From the NCBI GenBank assembly GCA_016282915.1, contig JAEELW010000082.1, forward strand, positions 1 to 64,000: DNA of 64,000 bases, in the 5' to 3' direction. Positions 17,956 to 27,949 of this stretch are shown one piece after another. A program made the position numbers and the translations under genes. Below the pieces are notes generated by a model. It was given only the letters and a program-made list of their open reading frames with translations. It did not search any database and had not been told where the DNA came from. The stretch is from Lachnospiraceae bacterium (GTDB lineage: Bacteria > Bacillota > Clostridia > Lachnospirales > Lachnospiraceae). Position 1 is the stretch's first letter; every line of letters starts with the position of its first letter.

Positions 17956-20817
17956 TCATTCCGTTCTCTTCAGCATCTTCCTCAGGAACTGCCCCGTATA
18001 GGATTCCCGGATCCCTGCCACCTCCTCCGGGGTGCCTTTTGCAATGACCGTTCCGCCGCCGTCTCCGCCTTCCGGCCCCATATCGATGATGTAATCCGCA
18101 TTTTTGATCACATCCAGGTTGTGCTCGATGACCACCACGGAATTGCCCCCGTCCGTCAGCTTCTGCAGGATCATGATCAGCTTGTTCACATCTTCAAAAT
18201 GCAGTCCGGTCGTGGGCTCGTCCAGGATATAGATGGTGCGGCCCGTGGAACGGCGGGACAGCTCGGTGGCCAGCTTGATCCGCTGCGCCTCGCCTCCCGA
18301 AAGCTCCGTGGACGGCTGACCCAGACGGATATATCCCAGGCCCACATCGTAAAGTGTCTGGATCTTCTGGCGTATGGCCTGCACCGGCGCAAAGAATTCC
18401 AGCGCCTCCTCCACCGTCATCTCCAGCACTTCCGAAATGCTCTTTCCTTTATAACGGATATCCAGGGTCTCGCGGTTGTAACGTTTCCCTCCGCAGACCT
18501 CACAGGGCACGTATACATCCGGAAGAAAATGCATCTCGATCTTGACGATGCCGTCTCCGGAACAGGCTTCGCAGCGTCCGCCCTTTACGTTAAAGGAAAA
18601 ACGTCCCTTCTTGTAGCCCCGGGCTTTTGCATCCTGGGTCGCGGCAAAAAGGTCGCGGATCAGATCGAACACCCCGGTATAGGTGGCGGGATTGGACCGC
18701 GGCGTGCGGCCGATGGGCGACTGGTCGATGGCGATGACCTTGTCCAGCGCTTCCATTCCCGTGATCTTTTTATGTTTCCCCGGCACGGTAAAAGCACGGT
18801 TCAGCTTTCTCGCCAGGACCTTGTAGAGCACCTCGTTGATCAGGGAGGATTTGCCCGACCCCGATACGCCGGTCACGCAGGTAAATATCCCCAGGGGGAT
18901 ATCCACGTCGATATTTTTTAGATTGTTTTCCGCAGCTCCTTTGATCTTTAAAAAGCCGCACGGCTTACGCCGCGTTTCGGGAAGCGCGATCTTTTTCTTA
19001 CCGCTTAAGTACTGCCCGGTGATGGAGCGTTTTTCCTTAATGATATCCTCAACGCTGCCGCAGGCGACGATCTCGCCGCCGTGCTCGCCGGCCAGCGGAC
19101 CCACATCCACCAGATAATCGGCCTCGCGCATCGTATCCTCGTCATGCTCCACAACGATCAGCGTATTCCCCAGGCTCTGCAGACCGCGCAGCGCCCCGAG
19201 GAGCTTTTCGTTGTCGCGCTGATGCAGGCCGATGGAAGGTTCGTCCAGGATATAGCAAACTCCCACGAGCCCGGAGCCGATCTGGGTAGCCAGACGGATA
19301 CGCTGGGCTTCCCCGCCGGAGAGGGTACTGGTCGCCCGGGACAGGGATAGATAATCCAGTCCCACTTCCACCAGGAAGCCCACACGCGCGCGGATCTCCC
19401 TGATCACCTGATCGGCGATGCGGTGCTGCTGCTCGGTCAGCTGCATCCCTTCCAGAAAGTCCTTCAGCGAACCGATGGAGATCGAGGTGATCTCATAGAT
19501 ATTCTTATCGGCAACCGTTACCGCAAGGGATTCCTTTTTCAGGCGCATGCCGTGGCATTCCTCACAGGGAGAGATGCTCATGAACCTCTCGTACTCCGAT
19601 TTACTGTATTCCGAACCCGTCTCACGGTAACGGCGCTCCACGTTTTTGATCAGGCCTTCAAAGGCAATGGGATAGACGCCGTAGCCCCGCTGGCCCTGAT
19701 AGTGGACATTTACCTCCACATCCGTTCCGTTGATGAGGATATCGCGGATCTTCTCATCCAGATCCGCCCAAGGCGTATCCAGGCTGAAATGGAATTTCTT
19801 TGCCATCGCCGTGAGCAGCGCGTTGGAAAAGCTGCCTTCCTGTCCCGAGCTCTGCCAGCCGATCACCGCGATACAGCCGTCGTTGATGGATCTGGTAGGA
19901 TCGGGGATCATGGAGCTTTCGGTAAATTCCATCCTTATGCCCAGACCCGCACAGTGCGGGCAGGCGCCGAAGGGATTGTTGAAGGAAAAGCTGCGGGGTT
20001 CGATCTCGTCAATGGACACGCCGCAGTCCGGACAGGAAAAGCTCTGGCTGAAATTCATGCGCGCCCCGCCGATCACATCCACCACGAGCAGGCCGTCCGT
20101 CAGTTCCAGCACATTTTCCACGGAATCCGCCAGGCGCTTCTCGATCCCAGCCTTTACCACCAGGCGATCCACCACCACTTCGATCGTGTGCTTGACGTTT
20201 TTATCCAGCTCGATATCTTCCTCCAGCTCGTACATGCTGCCGTCGATCTCGGCGCGGACATAGCCGCTTTTTTTCATGCGTTCCAGGACCTTTTCGTGAC
20301 GTCCTTTCTTGCCTCGCACCACCGGCGCCAGCAGCTGGATCTTTGTCCCTTCCTCCATCGCCATCACGGCGTCCACCATCTGATCCACGGTCTGGCGCTC
20401 GATGGGGCGGCCGCATTCCGGGCAGTGCGGGATCCCGGCCCGCGCGTAGAGCAGGCGGAAATAATCATAGATCTCTGTCACCGTTCCCACCGTGGAACGG
20501 GGATTCTTGTTCGTCGATTTCTGATCGATGGAAATGGCGGGACTTAAGCCCTCGATCTTGTCCACGTCCGGTTTTTCCATCTGGCCAAGGAACTGTCTTG
20601 CATACGAAGAAAGCGACTCCATATACCGCCGCTGTCCCTCCGCGTAGATGGTATCAAAAGCCAGCGAGGACTTTCCCGATCCGGAAAGTCCCGTAAATAC
20701 CACAAATTTATTTCTCGGGATCGTCAGATCCACATTTTTCAGATTGTGCTCCCTGGCACCCGTGATCCGTATGCACTCCGAAGCCGGAAGCATCTTCAAT
20801 GTTTTCTTTGCAGGCAT
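17956..20817 (-). CDS. uvrA: UvrABC excinuclease subunit A
   Basis: DNA-damage recognition ATPase of nucleotide excision repair. The 953-residue protein has two ABC ATPase modules: the first Walker A is GLSGSGKSS near residues 43-51 and the second GVSGSGKSS near residue 656. ABC signatures (LSGGEAQRI) occur in both halves. Zinc modules are seen as CPECGRP and as CEACSGDG with CEVCGG. The length is standard. No uvrB is adjacent. It stands apart from mbl by 219 bp. Confidence 0.97.
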   Translation of the reverse strand: MPAKKTLKMLPASECIRITGAREHNLKNVDLTIPRNKFVVFTGLSGSGKSSLAFDTIYAEGQRRYMESLSSYARQFLGQMEKPDVDKIEGLSPAISIDQKSTNKNPRSTVGTVTEIYDYFRLLYARAGIPHCPECGRPIERQTVDQMVDAVMAMEEGTKIQLLAPVVRGKKGRHEKVLERMKKSGYVRAEIDGSMYELEEDIELDKNVKHTIEVVVDRLVVKAGIEKRLADSVENVLELTDGLLVVDVIGGARMNFSQSFSCPDCGVSIDEIEPRSFSFNNPFGACPHCAGLGIRMEFTESSMIPDPTRSINDGCIAVIGWQSSGQEGSFSNALLTAMAKKFHFSLDTPWADLDEKIRDILINGTDVEVNVHYQGQRGYGVYPIAFEGLIKNVERRYRETGSEYSKSEYERFMSISPCEECHGMRLKKESLAVTVADKNIYEITSISIGSLKDFLEGMQLTEQQHRIADQVIREIRARVGFLVEVGLDYLSLSRATSTLSGGEAQRIRLATQIGSGLVGVCYILDEPSIGLHQRDNEKLLGALRGLQSLGNTLIVVEHDEDTMREADYLVDVGPLAGEHGGEIVACGSVEDIIKEKRSITGQYLSGKKKIALPETRRKPCGFLKIKGAAENNLKNIDVDIPLGIFTCVTGVSGSGKSSLINEVLYKVLARKLNRAFTVPGKHKKITGMEALDKVIAIDQSPIGRTPRSNPATYTGVFDLIRDLFAATQDAKARGYKKGRFSFNVKGGRCEACSGDGIVKIEMHFLPDVYVPCEVCGGKRYNRETLDIRYKGKSISEVLEMTVEEALEFFAPVQAIRQKIQTLYDVGLGYIRLGQPSTELSGGEAQRIKLATELSRRSTGRTIYILDEPTTGLHFEDVNKLIMILQKLTDGGNSVVVIEHNLDVIKNADYIIDMGPEGGDGGGTVIAKGTPEEVAGIRESYTGQFLRKMLKRTE

Positions 20818-20911
20818 GTTCTGTTTTTCCTCTTTTATCGTTCCTGTTTTCCTTCGTGATCCGCGTATTCTCTTTTTCCCAAACGGGATCCCGAATGTTT
20901 TTTCTGCGTTA

Positions 20912-21298
20912 TCAGTCGATCAGCTCTTTTTCCCGATTTACGGCAACAGGCGGCCAGCCGTTCTCCCTTCCGCGTCGTACCACTGTTCCGGGGTCCTCCT
21001 CCGTGTGGTAGGTGGCCACGCCCTGTGCAAAAGTCACCAGCTCGATCCCGTACTGATCGGCGATGGCCTGCGCATCTTCTTCGGTGGAAACCACGGCAAA
21101 CAGCTCCTCGCCGGCAACGATGCTGCTGTCGTTCTCTATCATAGCCGGATATGCATTTTCACTCACAGCCTTATCCTCTTCCTTCTCCTGTACAGGCGTT
21201 GTCTCTGCTTCGTTTCCGCTGCCCTTACTCCCGCTTTCACAGGCAGCCAGCAAAACAGCCAGAAGCATACATACTGCCATTACTCTGCATTTTTTCAT
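20912..21298 (-). CDS. Lipoprotein resembling a subtilase prodomain
   Basis: Protein of 128 residues with a lipoprotein signal ([13 protein letters not shown], lipobox LAAC), a low-complexity acidic linker of about 40 residues, and a compact C-terminal domain. In that domain [23 protein letters not shown] aligns by eye with the prodomain of the subtilisin-like protease encoded just upstream (EEEAKTIAEAYNAELIGYAQGVA). I9-type prodomains are chaperones and inhibitors of their proteases, so this may be a membrane-anchored inhibitor or folding helper. That function is inference. GGAGGG lies 9 bases before the chosen ATG. Confidence 0.75.
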   Translation of the reverse strand: MKKCRVMAVCMLLAVLLAACESGSKGSGNEAETTPVQEKEEDKAVSENAYPAMIENDSSIVAGEELFAVVSTEEDAQAIADQYGIELVTFAQGVATYHTEEDPGTVVRRGRENGWPPVAVNREKELID

Positions 21299-21343
21299 CT
21301 TCAGTGTCCCTCCGATCATAAGCGCAGCGAAACCATCATAACA

Positions 21344-21371
21344 GAAACCGGCGGCAAATGCCACCGGTTTC
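21344..21371 (-). terminator. Hairpin between subtilase and lipoprotein genes
   Basis: GAAACCGG and CCGGTTTC flank an inner GGC/GCC pair, giving a stem of about 11 bp with two bulges. The minus-strand sequence after it is only moderately T-rich, so it may attenuate rather than fully stop transcription from the protease gene. Confidence 0.45.
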
Positions 21372-21400
21372 CGTATCATTTCCTGCTGTTTTGCAACCGC

Positions 21401-24229
21401 CTACCTTAAGTATACCATAAAGGAAAACTTCTTGTTGCTGCCGTCCAGAAGCTTCACCGTGATCTTGGCACTGCCTTTCCTGGGCACATCCGTATTTGCG
21501 GCAACCAGCTCGAACTTCATAAAGCTTACGAGTCTCTCACCACTGGAATTTCTATAATTTGCCAGGATAATCTGGTTGCTGCTATTAACGTGCGGTCCGA
21601 GAGGTTTTACTCCTATCAGATTTGGATTACTGCTCTTTACCTCTACATCCGTGGGAGAAAGCGTCAGGGTATCGACCGCTACATATATTTCCATGCTGCC
21701 AACCCATTCACCGTCACCATCATTTATCCATAGATCACCCGCATTGACCTCAAGGTTCTTTCTTACAGAAGACGTAGAAGTACCGCATAAGGCCATAAGG
21801 GTCGGGCATTTATGTACAAAAAGCGGGATCGTATCGCTGAGTCCGGTACCGTCCGTAGTAGTCGCCGTAACATATAGAATATCCTGATACCTTATATCCG
21901 ATGCTTTACGCACGTTGTTCCATTTTGTTTTGTTGATGCTCACCTTGCCCTTGCTGCTGATCGTTACCGCTTTCGACGCTTTTAAAGCTGCCGTAAGGGC
22001 AACGTCATCATTAACGGAATAATCCCATACCAGCTTCTTGTTGCTGGGTTTTCCGTATGCGGACCCGATGACCGGCGAGAGCTTTTTGCTCTTTCCGAGA
22101 GCGATGGAGCCGCCGTATGTCCCGCCTTCCGGATGCACGACCAGCGAAGAGGCCGGTACGATCACTTTCACACTGATCGAAGACTTGGAGCCGTCGCTGC
22201 CTTTGAAGTTGATCTTTGCGCTGCCGGCCTTCAGAGCACGTACCGTAGTGCTTGTTCCCTCTGTCGCGGAAAGCTGCAGCACCTTGGCGTTGGAGACGCT
22301 CCAGGTGCCGGGAAGAGAAGCGTTCAGAACTAACGTGCTGTCATCATAAGTAGTCTTCGGTACGTTGACATTGAAAAGCTGTCCCTTTCCGTTAACAACT
22401 CTTCCGTAAACATCCGCTATGATAACACCGCTGGCATCATCCTTATTCTTCGCCGCTTCATTCTGCGGATTCACTGCCGGCGCCTCAAAAACATAGGTCT
22501 CTACTTCGCCCAATTCACCGTTCGCTGTGACCGCCAGCGTCTTCACCGTCACGCTGTCCGCACCTTCCGCCGGTACAAGCTCCACGCTGCCGGTATACAG
22601 ATTGCCGTTAATGATCGCGCCGTCCATCAGGGCGGGATCGCTTCCGTCCGTCGTATACAGAGCGTAAGCTCCTTCGCCCGCCTCTTCGAGTTCTATGCTG
22701 AAGCTCTGCTTGTCCTCGCTCTGGGATGCCTTTGCTTTTGCACCGCCTGCGGAAAACAGCTTGCCGACATTAACGATCTTGCCGATCTGCTTGGAACCGG
22801 CTTTCGTTCCTTTATCCTGCAGGATCTTGCGCATCCGCGTAGGACCCACCGCTCCGTACTGGCTCACATAAAGCGCTACCACGCCGGACACTACGGGGCA
22901 GGCCATGGACGTCCCGTTCATCAGGCCGTATTCACCCTTGTTATCCACCGATCTGCTCTTATCATTTCCTCTGGGATTATAGCAGCTCATGATGACCGAG
23001 CCGGGAGCTGCCACATCCACCCAGCTGCCGTAGTTGGAAAAACGGCTGCGGGTTCCCGCGATGTTCACGGAGCCTACCGAGATCGTATCACGGAAAGCTG
23101 CGGGATAATGCTTCATGCCCGCATTCTCATTTCCTGCAGCCGCAATGACACAGCAGCCCGTCGCGGCCAGCTGGGACACCGTGAGATCCTCGGATGCGCT
23201 GTAACCGGCACCGCCGAGGCTCATATTCACAACCTTTATACCCCGCTCGATACAGATATTCAGGGCTCGGATCTCATCTGCAGTTGCGCAGCTTTCTGAG
23301 CTTCCGAATACATTCAGGGAAAGGATCTTTACCTTCGGTGCCACGCCGGCTCCGCCGATGCCGTTATTGGCAGAAGCAGCAATGATGCCCGCCACATGAG
23401 TCGCATGACTGTCGGTATAGGCGGCAGGATTGATATTATTCACCTTCACCTGGGTCACACGGCCTTTCAGATCCGGGTGATCCGGATTCACGCCGTCATC
23501 GATCACGGCCACTGTGACATCCGGGCTGCCCATGGTGGTCGCCCAGGCATTGTAAGTGCCGATGGTCTCATGGTACCACTGATAATACGGTGACGAAGGA
23601 TCCTTGATATAGAGATCGGGATTGTTCAGCATAGCCGGAGCGGTAACACTTCCCAATACCCAGTCCTGCCAGGTCGCTTCCGGAGCTTTGTCGGTACCAT
23701 TACCGTCCTCCACAGCGTTCTCCAGCTCGTATTCTTCACTTACGATCACATCCTCAATATCCGGATCCACACGGTGAACAAGATAGTTGGGCTCGACCAC
23801 AGGCAGACGATAGTTCTCATCCTGCGCTACGCTCAGGGCATCCGCCACGCTCATCGATTCGGGAAGACGCAGCTCTGCCACTCCCTGGGCATAGCCGATC
23901 AGCTCCGCATTATACGCCTCAGCGATCGTTTTGGCCTCTTCCTCATCATCGGCCAGGCAGATCACACTGCCCTCGACATAATCCACGCCGGGAGTCATGC
24001 CGTTTAAGCTCTCCAGCGCCTCATTCTCCTTCAGGAAAGCCTTCATTTCCAGCTCTTCTGCATCGGGAACGTAGCTGTCCGGCATCCCCGTCAGACCATA
24101 GGGAAGAACCTCCGCTTCCGCCTCTGTGGCATCATCCTCCGCCCGTACCAGCAGTACGCCTTCGGGAGCCAGAGAGGTAAATGTCATCACGGCAGTCGTC
24201 AGCATCGCTAAAACTTTTCTGCGCTTCAT
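21401..24229 (-). CDS. Secreted subtilisin-family serine protease, multidomain
   Basis: Exported S8 protease of 942 residues. A signal peptide (about 1-30) is followed by an I9-like prodomain (about 75-165) and the catalytic domain (about 215-495) with the triad Asp244 (VAVIDDG), His275 (SHATHVAG) and Ser441 (NGTSMACP). The tail has a chitobiase/hexosaminidase C-terminal-like segment (ALYTTDGSDPALMDG, about 525-600), then Big-like beta repeats up to the end. There is no sortase motif or transmembrane anchor, so it is released or held by its beta domains. The substrate is unknown. The downstream lipoprotein looks like a second copy of the prodomain. Confidence 0.92.
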   Translation of the reverse strand: MKRRKVLAMLTTAVMTFTSLAPEGVLLVRAEDDATEAEAEVLPYGLTGMPDSYVPDAEELEMKAFLKENEALESLNGMTPGVDYVEGSVICLADDEEEAKTIAEAYNAELIGYAQGVAELRLPESMSVADALSVAQDENYRLPVVEPNYLVHRVDPDIEDVIVSEEYELENAVEDGNGTDKAPEATWQDWVLGSVTAPAMLNNPDLYIKDPSSPYYQWYHETIGTYNAWATTMGSPDVTVAVIDDGVNPDHPDLKGRVTQVKVNNINPAAYTDSHATHVAGIIAASANNGIGGAGVAPKVKILSLNVFGSSESCATADEIRALNICIERGIKVVNMSLGGAGYSASEDLTVSQLAATGCCVIAAAGNENAGMKHYPAAFRDTISVGSVNIAGTRSRFSNYGSWVDVAAPGSVIMSCYNPRGNDKSRSVDNKGEYGLMNGTSMACPVVSGVVALYVSQYGAVGPTRMRKILQDKGTKAGSKQIGKIVNVGKLFSAGGAKAKASQSEDKQSFSIELEEAGEGAYALYTTDGSDPALMDGAIINGNLYTGSVELVPAEGADSVTVKTLAVTANGELGEVETYVFEAPAVNPQNEAAKNKDDASGVIIADVYGRVVNGKGQLFNVNVPKTTYDDSTLVLNASLPGTWSVSNAKVLQLSATEGTSTTVRALKAGSAKINFKGSDGSKSSISVKVIVPASSLVVHPEGGTYGGSIALGKSKKLSPVIGSAYGKPSNKKLVWDYSVNDDVALTAALKASKAVTISSKGKVSINKTKWNNVRKASDIRYQDILYVTATTTDGTGLSDTIPLFVHKCPTLMALCGTSTSSVRKNLEVNAGDLWINDGDGEWVGSMEIYVAVDTLTLSPTDVEVKSSNPNLIGVKPLGPHVNSSNQIILANYRNSSGERLVSFMKFELVAANTDVPRKGSAKITVKLLDGSNKKFSFMVYLR

Positions 24230-24277
24230 TTTTTCCTCCTTACTAATAATACAGATTGTGATAGGGAATCAGAATAT

Positions 24278-24306
24278 ATTATACCGCAGGATCAATGAAT
24301 ACACAA
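24278..24306 (-). promoter_or_regulatory. Probable subtilase promoter
   Basis: On the minus strand TTGTGT (24301-24306) is 17 bp from a perfect TATAAT (24278-24283), about 50 bases before the start codon. Confidence 0.45.
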
Positions 24307-24338
24307 TAGAAAAAATACAGTCCATATACAATATAAAT

Positions 24339-24363
24339 AAAAGACCCGGAATCCGGGTCTTTT
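24339..24363 (-). terminator. Rho-independent terminator of the Cys-rich lipoprotein gene
   Basis: AAAAGACCCGGA and its inverted copy TCCGGGTCTTTT make a 12-bp near-perfect stem with a T-rich tail on the minus strand, 40 bases past the lipoprotein stop. Confidence 0.8.
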
Positions 24364-24403
24364 ACACAGACAGCCTTCCGGCCGCCATATCCGTTCATTT
24401 GAT

Positions 24404-25153
24404 CTATTCTGTACCGCAGACAGCACAGTACGTGCGGGTATAAGGCGTCTGGATCTCTTCATCCCATGCCTCGCGGGTGACCGTTTTTTTCGTGGTAGAA
24501 TGATAACCGCCACAGCCGCCGCTGTGGTAATGTGCCTGCGCCTCGGACTGGCTTCCCCAGGTAATACCGCAGTCGCAGACCCAGACCGTTTCCGTTTTAT
24601 ACTCAGCGTCATGATGGATGATCTCTGTGGTATAATTCGTTTCCGTGATCCATACATGGTCCCCGTATTTTCCGTTGTCCTGCGTATAGCTGTCCCCGCA
24701 GGAGCAGGTATAGGTATCCACGCCGCTGTGACGGCAGTCCTGACCGGGCGTACTGCTGGTCACGGTATAGCTGTGAACGTGTGCCGGCTTCGGCGTGGGG
24801 GTCGGCTTTTCATTCTTAGCCTCCTTCGGTGTCGGAGTCGGCTTTGCATCTTCAATCTCTTCCGTCAGGCCTTCCGCGACAGAACCTTCGGCTGCATCCG
24901 TCGTGGAGACTCCCGTAGAAGACGCTGTGGTCCCATCATCTCCGTCGGCAGGAACATCTGCCTCGGATCCGTTTCCGCTGTCCGAATCGCCTCCGGAACC
25001 TTCCCCGGAAGAAGATGCCTTTGTCGGCGTCGCCGTGGCTTTGCTGCCCGCAGCTTTTTCCTTATCGGAACCGCAGGCGGTGAGCAGTGAAAAAACGAGA
25101 ATAAATGATAATATAATGGAAAACTTCTTTCTGTACCCTCGTCCGTTCCTCAT
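24404..25153 (-). CDS. Cys-rich surface lipoprotein of unknown function
   Basis: Protein of 249 residues with a lipoprotein signal (ILSFILVFSLLTAC, lipobox LTAC), a long Ser/Gly/Asp/Thr linker, and a Pro-Thr-rich stretch (KPTPTPK twice) that would span the wall. The C-terminal half is Cys- and His-rich, with CSCG, CDCG and CAVCG pairs spaced by HVWITE-like sequences, a pattern seen in clostridial surface proteins and possibly metal-binding. GGGAGG lies 8 bases before the ATG. It is transcribed divergently from the ECF sigma gene, so it may be a target of that sigma factor (inference). Confidence 0.72.
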   Translation of the reverse strand: MRNGRGYRKKFSIILSFILVFSLLTACGSDKEKAAGSKATATPTKASSSGEGSGGDSDSGNGSEADVPADGDDGTTASSTGVSTTDAAEGSVAEGLTEEIEDAKPTPTPKEAKNEKPTPTPKPAHVHSYTVTSSTPGQDCRHSGVDTYTCSCGDSYTQDNGKYGDHVWITETNYTTEIIHHDAEYKTETVWVCDCGITWGSQSEAQAHYHSGGCGGYHSTTKKTVTREAWDEEIQTPYTRTYCAVCGTE

Positions 25154-25230
25154 TAGTGTAACCTCCCATTCTGTATCTCATAAGACCGCATTCCCGGGCC
25201 TGTCTCTTTTTCTCTTATCCTTTGTAATCT

Positions 25231-25280
25231 ATTATAATACCACAAACGATTTCCGTATACAAGCATTTTTGTATATACAA
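25231..25280 (-). promoter_or_regulatory. Lipoprotein promoter with overlapping inverted repeat
   Basis: A perfect minus-strand TATAAT lies at 25231-25236. No -35 box matches well; instead an inverted repeat TATACAA/TTGTATA (25256-25262 and 25269-25275) covers the -35 region, and a further TATACAA follows at 25274-25280. This looks like an operator, repressing or activating. Confidence 0.45.
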
Positions 25281-25361
25281 CTCCGTCTCTCACCCCCCCG
25301 GACAGATCCCCGAAAAAATATTCGCAAAATTTAAAACCATTTCCCTTCCCGGGGAGTATTA

Positions 25362-25378
25362 TATACAAAGACGTCTTT
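25362..25378. promoter_or_regulatory. TATACAA copy and 12-bp palindrome before the sigma gene
   Basis: Another TATACAA (25362-25368) runs into a perfect palindrome AAAGACGTCTTT (25367-25378), about 30 bases upstream of the sigma factor start. It could be a regulatory site; nothing in the sequence says for which protein. Confidence 0.3.
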
Positions 25379-25406
25379 TGAAACAAACGGAAGCGGAGAG
25401 CATGAA

Positions 25407-25934
25407 ATGACAGCGGATATAAAGGAAATATGCAGAAAATACGGCGACCGCTTATATGCGGCGGCGTTCAATATCTGCCGCCGGCAGGAAGACGCGGAGG
25501 ACGCCGTACAGGAAAGCCTGCTCCGTCTGTATCGCAGCGATACGGACTTTGAATCCGAGGAACACCTCAAAGCATGGCTTTTCCGCGTTACGGTCAATGT
25601 CGCAAAAAGCACCTGCCGTTCTTTCTGGAACAGGAACCGGACATCTTATGAAGAATACATGGACAACCTCAATTTTGAGGAACCGTCTGACAGAACACTG
25701 ATGGATGCCGTCCTGAGACTGCCGGAAAAATACCGTATCGTCGTACATCTTTACTACTACGAAGGGTACCGTACAAGAGAGATCGCACAGATCCTCGGGC
25801 TTTCCGAAAACACCGTTAAGACCAGGCTGTCAAACAGCCGTAAGATACTGAAAAAAGAACTGGAGGGATGGGAAGATGAACCGGAACAGAAAACAATATC
25901 AAAGGAGTTTCCAAGTACTGCATCTCTCCGATGA
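25407..25934 (+). CDS. ECF-type RNA polymerase sigma factor
   Basis: Protein of 175 residues with sigma-70 region 2 (AFNICRRQEDAEDAVQESLLRLY, about 20-42, including the -10 recognition helix) and region 4 (YEGYRTREIAQILGLSENTVKTRLSNSRKIL, about 118-148) as the helix-turn-helix that reads the -35. It directs transcription of a stimulus-specific regulon, normally including itself. The overlapping downstream gene encodes a single-pass membrane protein, the usual arrangement for a sigma and its anti-sigma factor. The signal is unknown. Confidence 0.93.
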   Translation: MTADIKEICRKYGDRLYAAAFNICRRQEDAEDAVQESLLRLYRSDTDFESEEHLKAWLFRVTVNVAKSTCRSFWNRNRTSYEEYMDNLNFEEPSDRTLMDAVLRLPEKYRIVVHLYYYEGYRTREIAQILGLSENTVKTRLSNSRKILKKELEGWEDEPEQKTISKEFPSTASLR

Positions 25935-26529
25935 TTTTCCGGAGCGCCTTGAAGCAAGGCTCTCGGAAGAAAGGGAGGGAAAGAAAATGAACAATTCCGC
26001 AATTCACGGCTTCGGCCGTATCGCAGCAGCCATCGCCATCTGTGCCGTCACTCTCGGCGTGGGAGGGATCTGTTACGCCGCCGATGTGGGCGGGATCCGC
26101 ACAAAGATCGATCTCTGGATAAACGGAGAGAAGACCGAAGTGGAAGTCGAAGCTGTAGATAACTATTATTCCTGGACCGATGAGAACGGTCAGGGACACG
26201 GCTTCAGCGGTGTAAACATGGACGGTAACGGGAACGAGATCCCCATGAGCCTGGATGAACTCGCTGAGTTAACGAACAACGACTGCACCCTGCTTCCCGC
26301 GAACGGCCGCATCATGCTTTACTACAAGAATCTGAGTGAGGATGTAACGGATCTGATCTCGGCCGACGGAAGGCTGCGGGTACATATCTCCGATCCGCAG
26401 AATCCCAACACCTACTTTGATTTCAGCGAGATCTCCCCGGACGGTGAATACAGCATGTCAAACTCCGATGCTCCCATGGGCGATGCCGCCTACATCGAGA
26501 TCGACGCCGGCAGTCTGAGCGCGGAATAA
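25876..26529 (+). CDS. Putative membrane anti-sigma factor
   Basis: Protein of 217 residues that starts 59 bp inside the sigma gene. The N-terminal part is short and charged (ends near residue 45), one transmembrane helix follows (IAAAIAICAVTLGVGGICYA, about 51-70), and the remaining ~145 residues are outside the cell, acidic and beta-rich, without recognisable domain. No zinc-binding HxxxCxxC motif is present, so it is not a classical ZAS anti-sigma factor. The assignment rests on gene order and topology. A GGAGGG ribosome site is close upstream. Confidence 0.65.
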   Translation: MNRNRKQYQRSFQVLHLSDDFPERLEARLSEEREGKKMNNSAIHGFGRIAAAIAICAVTLGVGGICYAADVGGIRTKIDLWINGEKTEVEVEAVDNYYSWTDENGQGHGFSGVNMDGNGNEIPMSLDELAELTNNDCTLLPANGRIMLYYKNLSEDVTDLISADGRLRVHISDPQNPNTYFDFSEISPDGEYSMSNSDAPMGDAAYIEIDAGSLSAE

Positions 26530-26568
26530 GCTCCGGCACTGTAACAGCCAAAACACAGCATTCCACTG

Positions 26569-26604
26569 AAAAGCCGCCTGCCGGAATCCCGGCAGACGGC
26601 TTTC
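26569..26604. terminator. Bidirectional terminator
   Basis: AAAAGCCG-C-CTGCCGG and CCGGCAG-A-CGGCTTT form a 14-bp stem with one mismatch and a 4-base loop, flanked by A and T runs. It can end the sigma/anti-sigma transcript and, on the other strand, the xylanase transcript. Confidence 0.8.
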
Positions 26605-26704
26605 TTTATCTTCCTAAATTTTCCCCGGGCCGGTGCAATGCCCCGGTCCTGTAATACGGCATATCGCAGCCTTAACCGTGATACGGCTCCGTGTCCCTTC
26701 CGTT

Positions 26705-27907
26705 TCAGCTCTCCAGCTTCACTGTCAGCGGCTCTTCATCCGTAAGCACTGCCGCCGCCTTCAGGCCTTCCGCGCTCAGCTCGTATTCTCCCTTGAACGC
26801 TTCCACTTCCGCCACGCCTTCGGCATCCGTCGTAACCGTGGTATCCGTCCGCCACTCTTCCTTTATGAGCTTTTTCAGCATCTCATAGGAAGGCTTTCTG
26901 GAAAAGTCCTTTCGTACAAAGCCGCTGGGTGCTCCCAGCCATGCCCCGTCCTTGAAATCCCAGGTCGTGATCGCCTGAACGAGCGGATGGGCAAAAAGGA
27001 TACGGTACATCTCTTCCATTTCCCTTGCCTGTCTCTCCTCGCCTTCCGGGGTGGTGGGCCAGTCCGGCACCTGCCAGTCGTTCAGGTCCTCGATATAAGC
27101 CGGCATCAGATCGCCGGAGATCAGCGTATTCTCCGTGAAATGGATCGGCAGTCCGAAGGAGGAAAAGCGTTCAAGCACTTCTTCCAATTTTTCCTTTCCC
27201 CAGTATCCCTGGTGCTGGTGCGACTGTATCCCGATGGCGCTGATCGGAACGCCCGCGTTCAGGCAGCCGTCGATCAGGATCTCATAATTGATGCTCGTAT
27301 TGAAATCGTTGAGCAGGAGCACCGCATCCGGATTACATTCATGGGCTTTTGCAAAGACCTCGCGGATCAGGCCGACTCTGCCTTTTTCCTTGCAGATCCT
27401 TGTGATGGCGTTGTCATATTTATCAAAGATGGGCATGATGACCACTTCGTTGATCACATCCCACATATCGATCACGCCCTTAAAGCCGCACACTTCCCTC
27501 TCGATACGCTCCAGCTGCTTTTTCATGATCGTCGCGTTGTCGTACTTCATCAGCCAGTCGGCGCATACGGTATGCCAGCACAGGGGATGTCCCTTCACCT
27601 TCACATTCTTTCCCTGAAGGTACTGCGCCGTTTTCATCAGCATTTCCGTCGCGGGTTTCCCTTCCTCGCGTTCAAACATGCCCCAGTAGACCGGCAGGGT
27701 GCCGTAATTGAAAAGCTCCAGCCAGCTGTCCGTAAGTCCTTTAAGCTCCTCTTTTCCCATTACATAAGGAGTAAAATCAAACGCACCGCAGCCGAACAAG
27801 AACTCATGATTCGTCTGTTTCAGCCCTATCGTCTTCCCTGCAAGGGGCTTTCCCTGCGGATCGGTAAAACGGAGCTGCTTTTTTACTTTTCTGTGTGAAT
27901 AATCCAT
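26705..27907 (-). CDS. GH10 endo-1,4-beta-xylanase, cytoplasmic
   Basis: Glycoside hydrolase of 400 residues that cleaves beta-1,4-xylose linkages. The acid/base Glu is 154 (WDVINE) and the nucleophile Glu 259 (HFTEN, where most GH10 enzymes have TELD). Other GH10 blocks are KGHPLCWH and ITTWDF. A short N-terminal beta segment and a C-terminal beta domain of about 50 residues frame the barrel. There is no signal peptide, so it probably acts on imported xylo-oligosaccharides. The start at 27907 is preferred over an upstream in-frame ATG because the conserved sequence begins here. Confidence 0.9.
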   Translation of the reverse strand: MDYSHRKVKKQLRFTDPQGKPLAGKTIGLKQTNHEFLFGCGAFDFTPYVMGKEELKGLTDSWLELFNYGTLPVYWGMFEREEGKPATEMLMKTAQYLQGKNVKVKGHPLCWHTVCADWLMKYDNATIMKKQLERIEREVCGFKGVIDMWDVINEVVIMPIFDKYDNAITRICKEKGRVGLIREVFAKAHECNPDAVLLLNDFNTSINYEILIDGCLNAGVPISAIGIQSHQHQGYWGKEKLEEVLERFSSFGLPIHFTENTLISGDLMPAYIEDLNDWQVPDWPTTPEGEERQAREMEEMYRILFAHPLVQAITTWDFKDGAWLGAPSGFVRKDFSRKPSYEMLKKLIKEEWRTDTTVTTDAEGVAEVEAFKGEYELSAEGLKAAAVLTDEEPLTVKLES

Positions 27908-27949
27908 AAGACCTCCCGGATCGATGATCTGTGTTTTCGAGCTTCGCTT

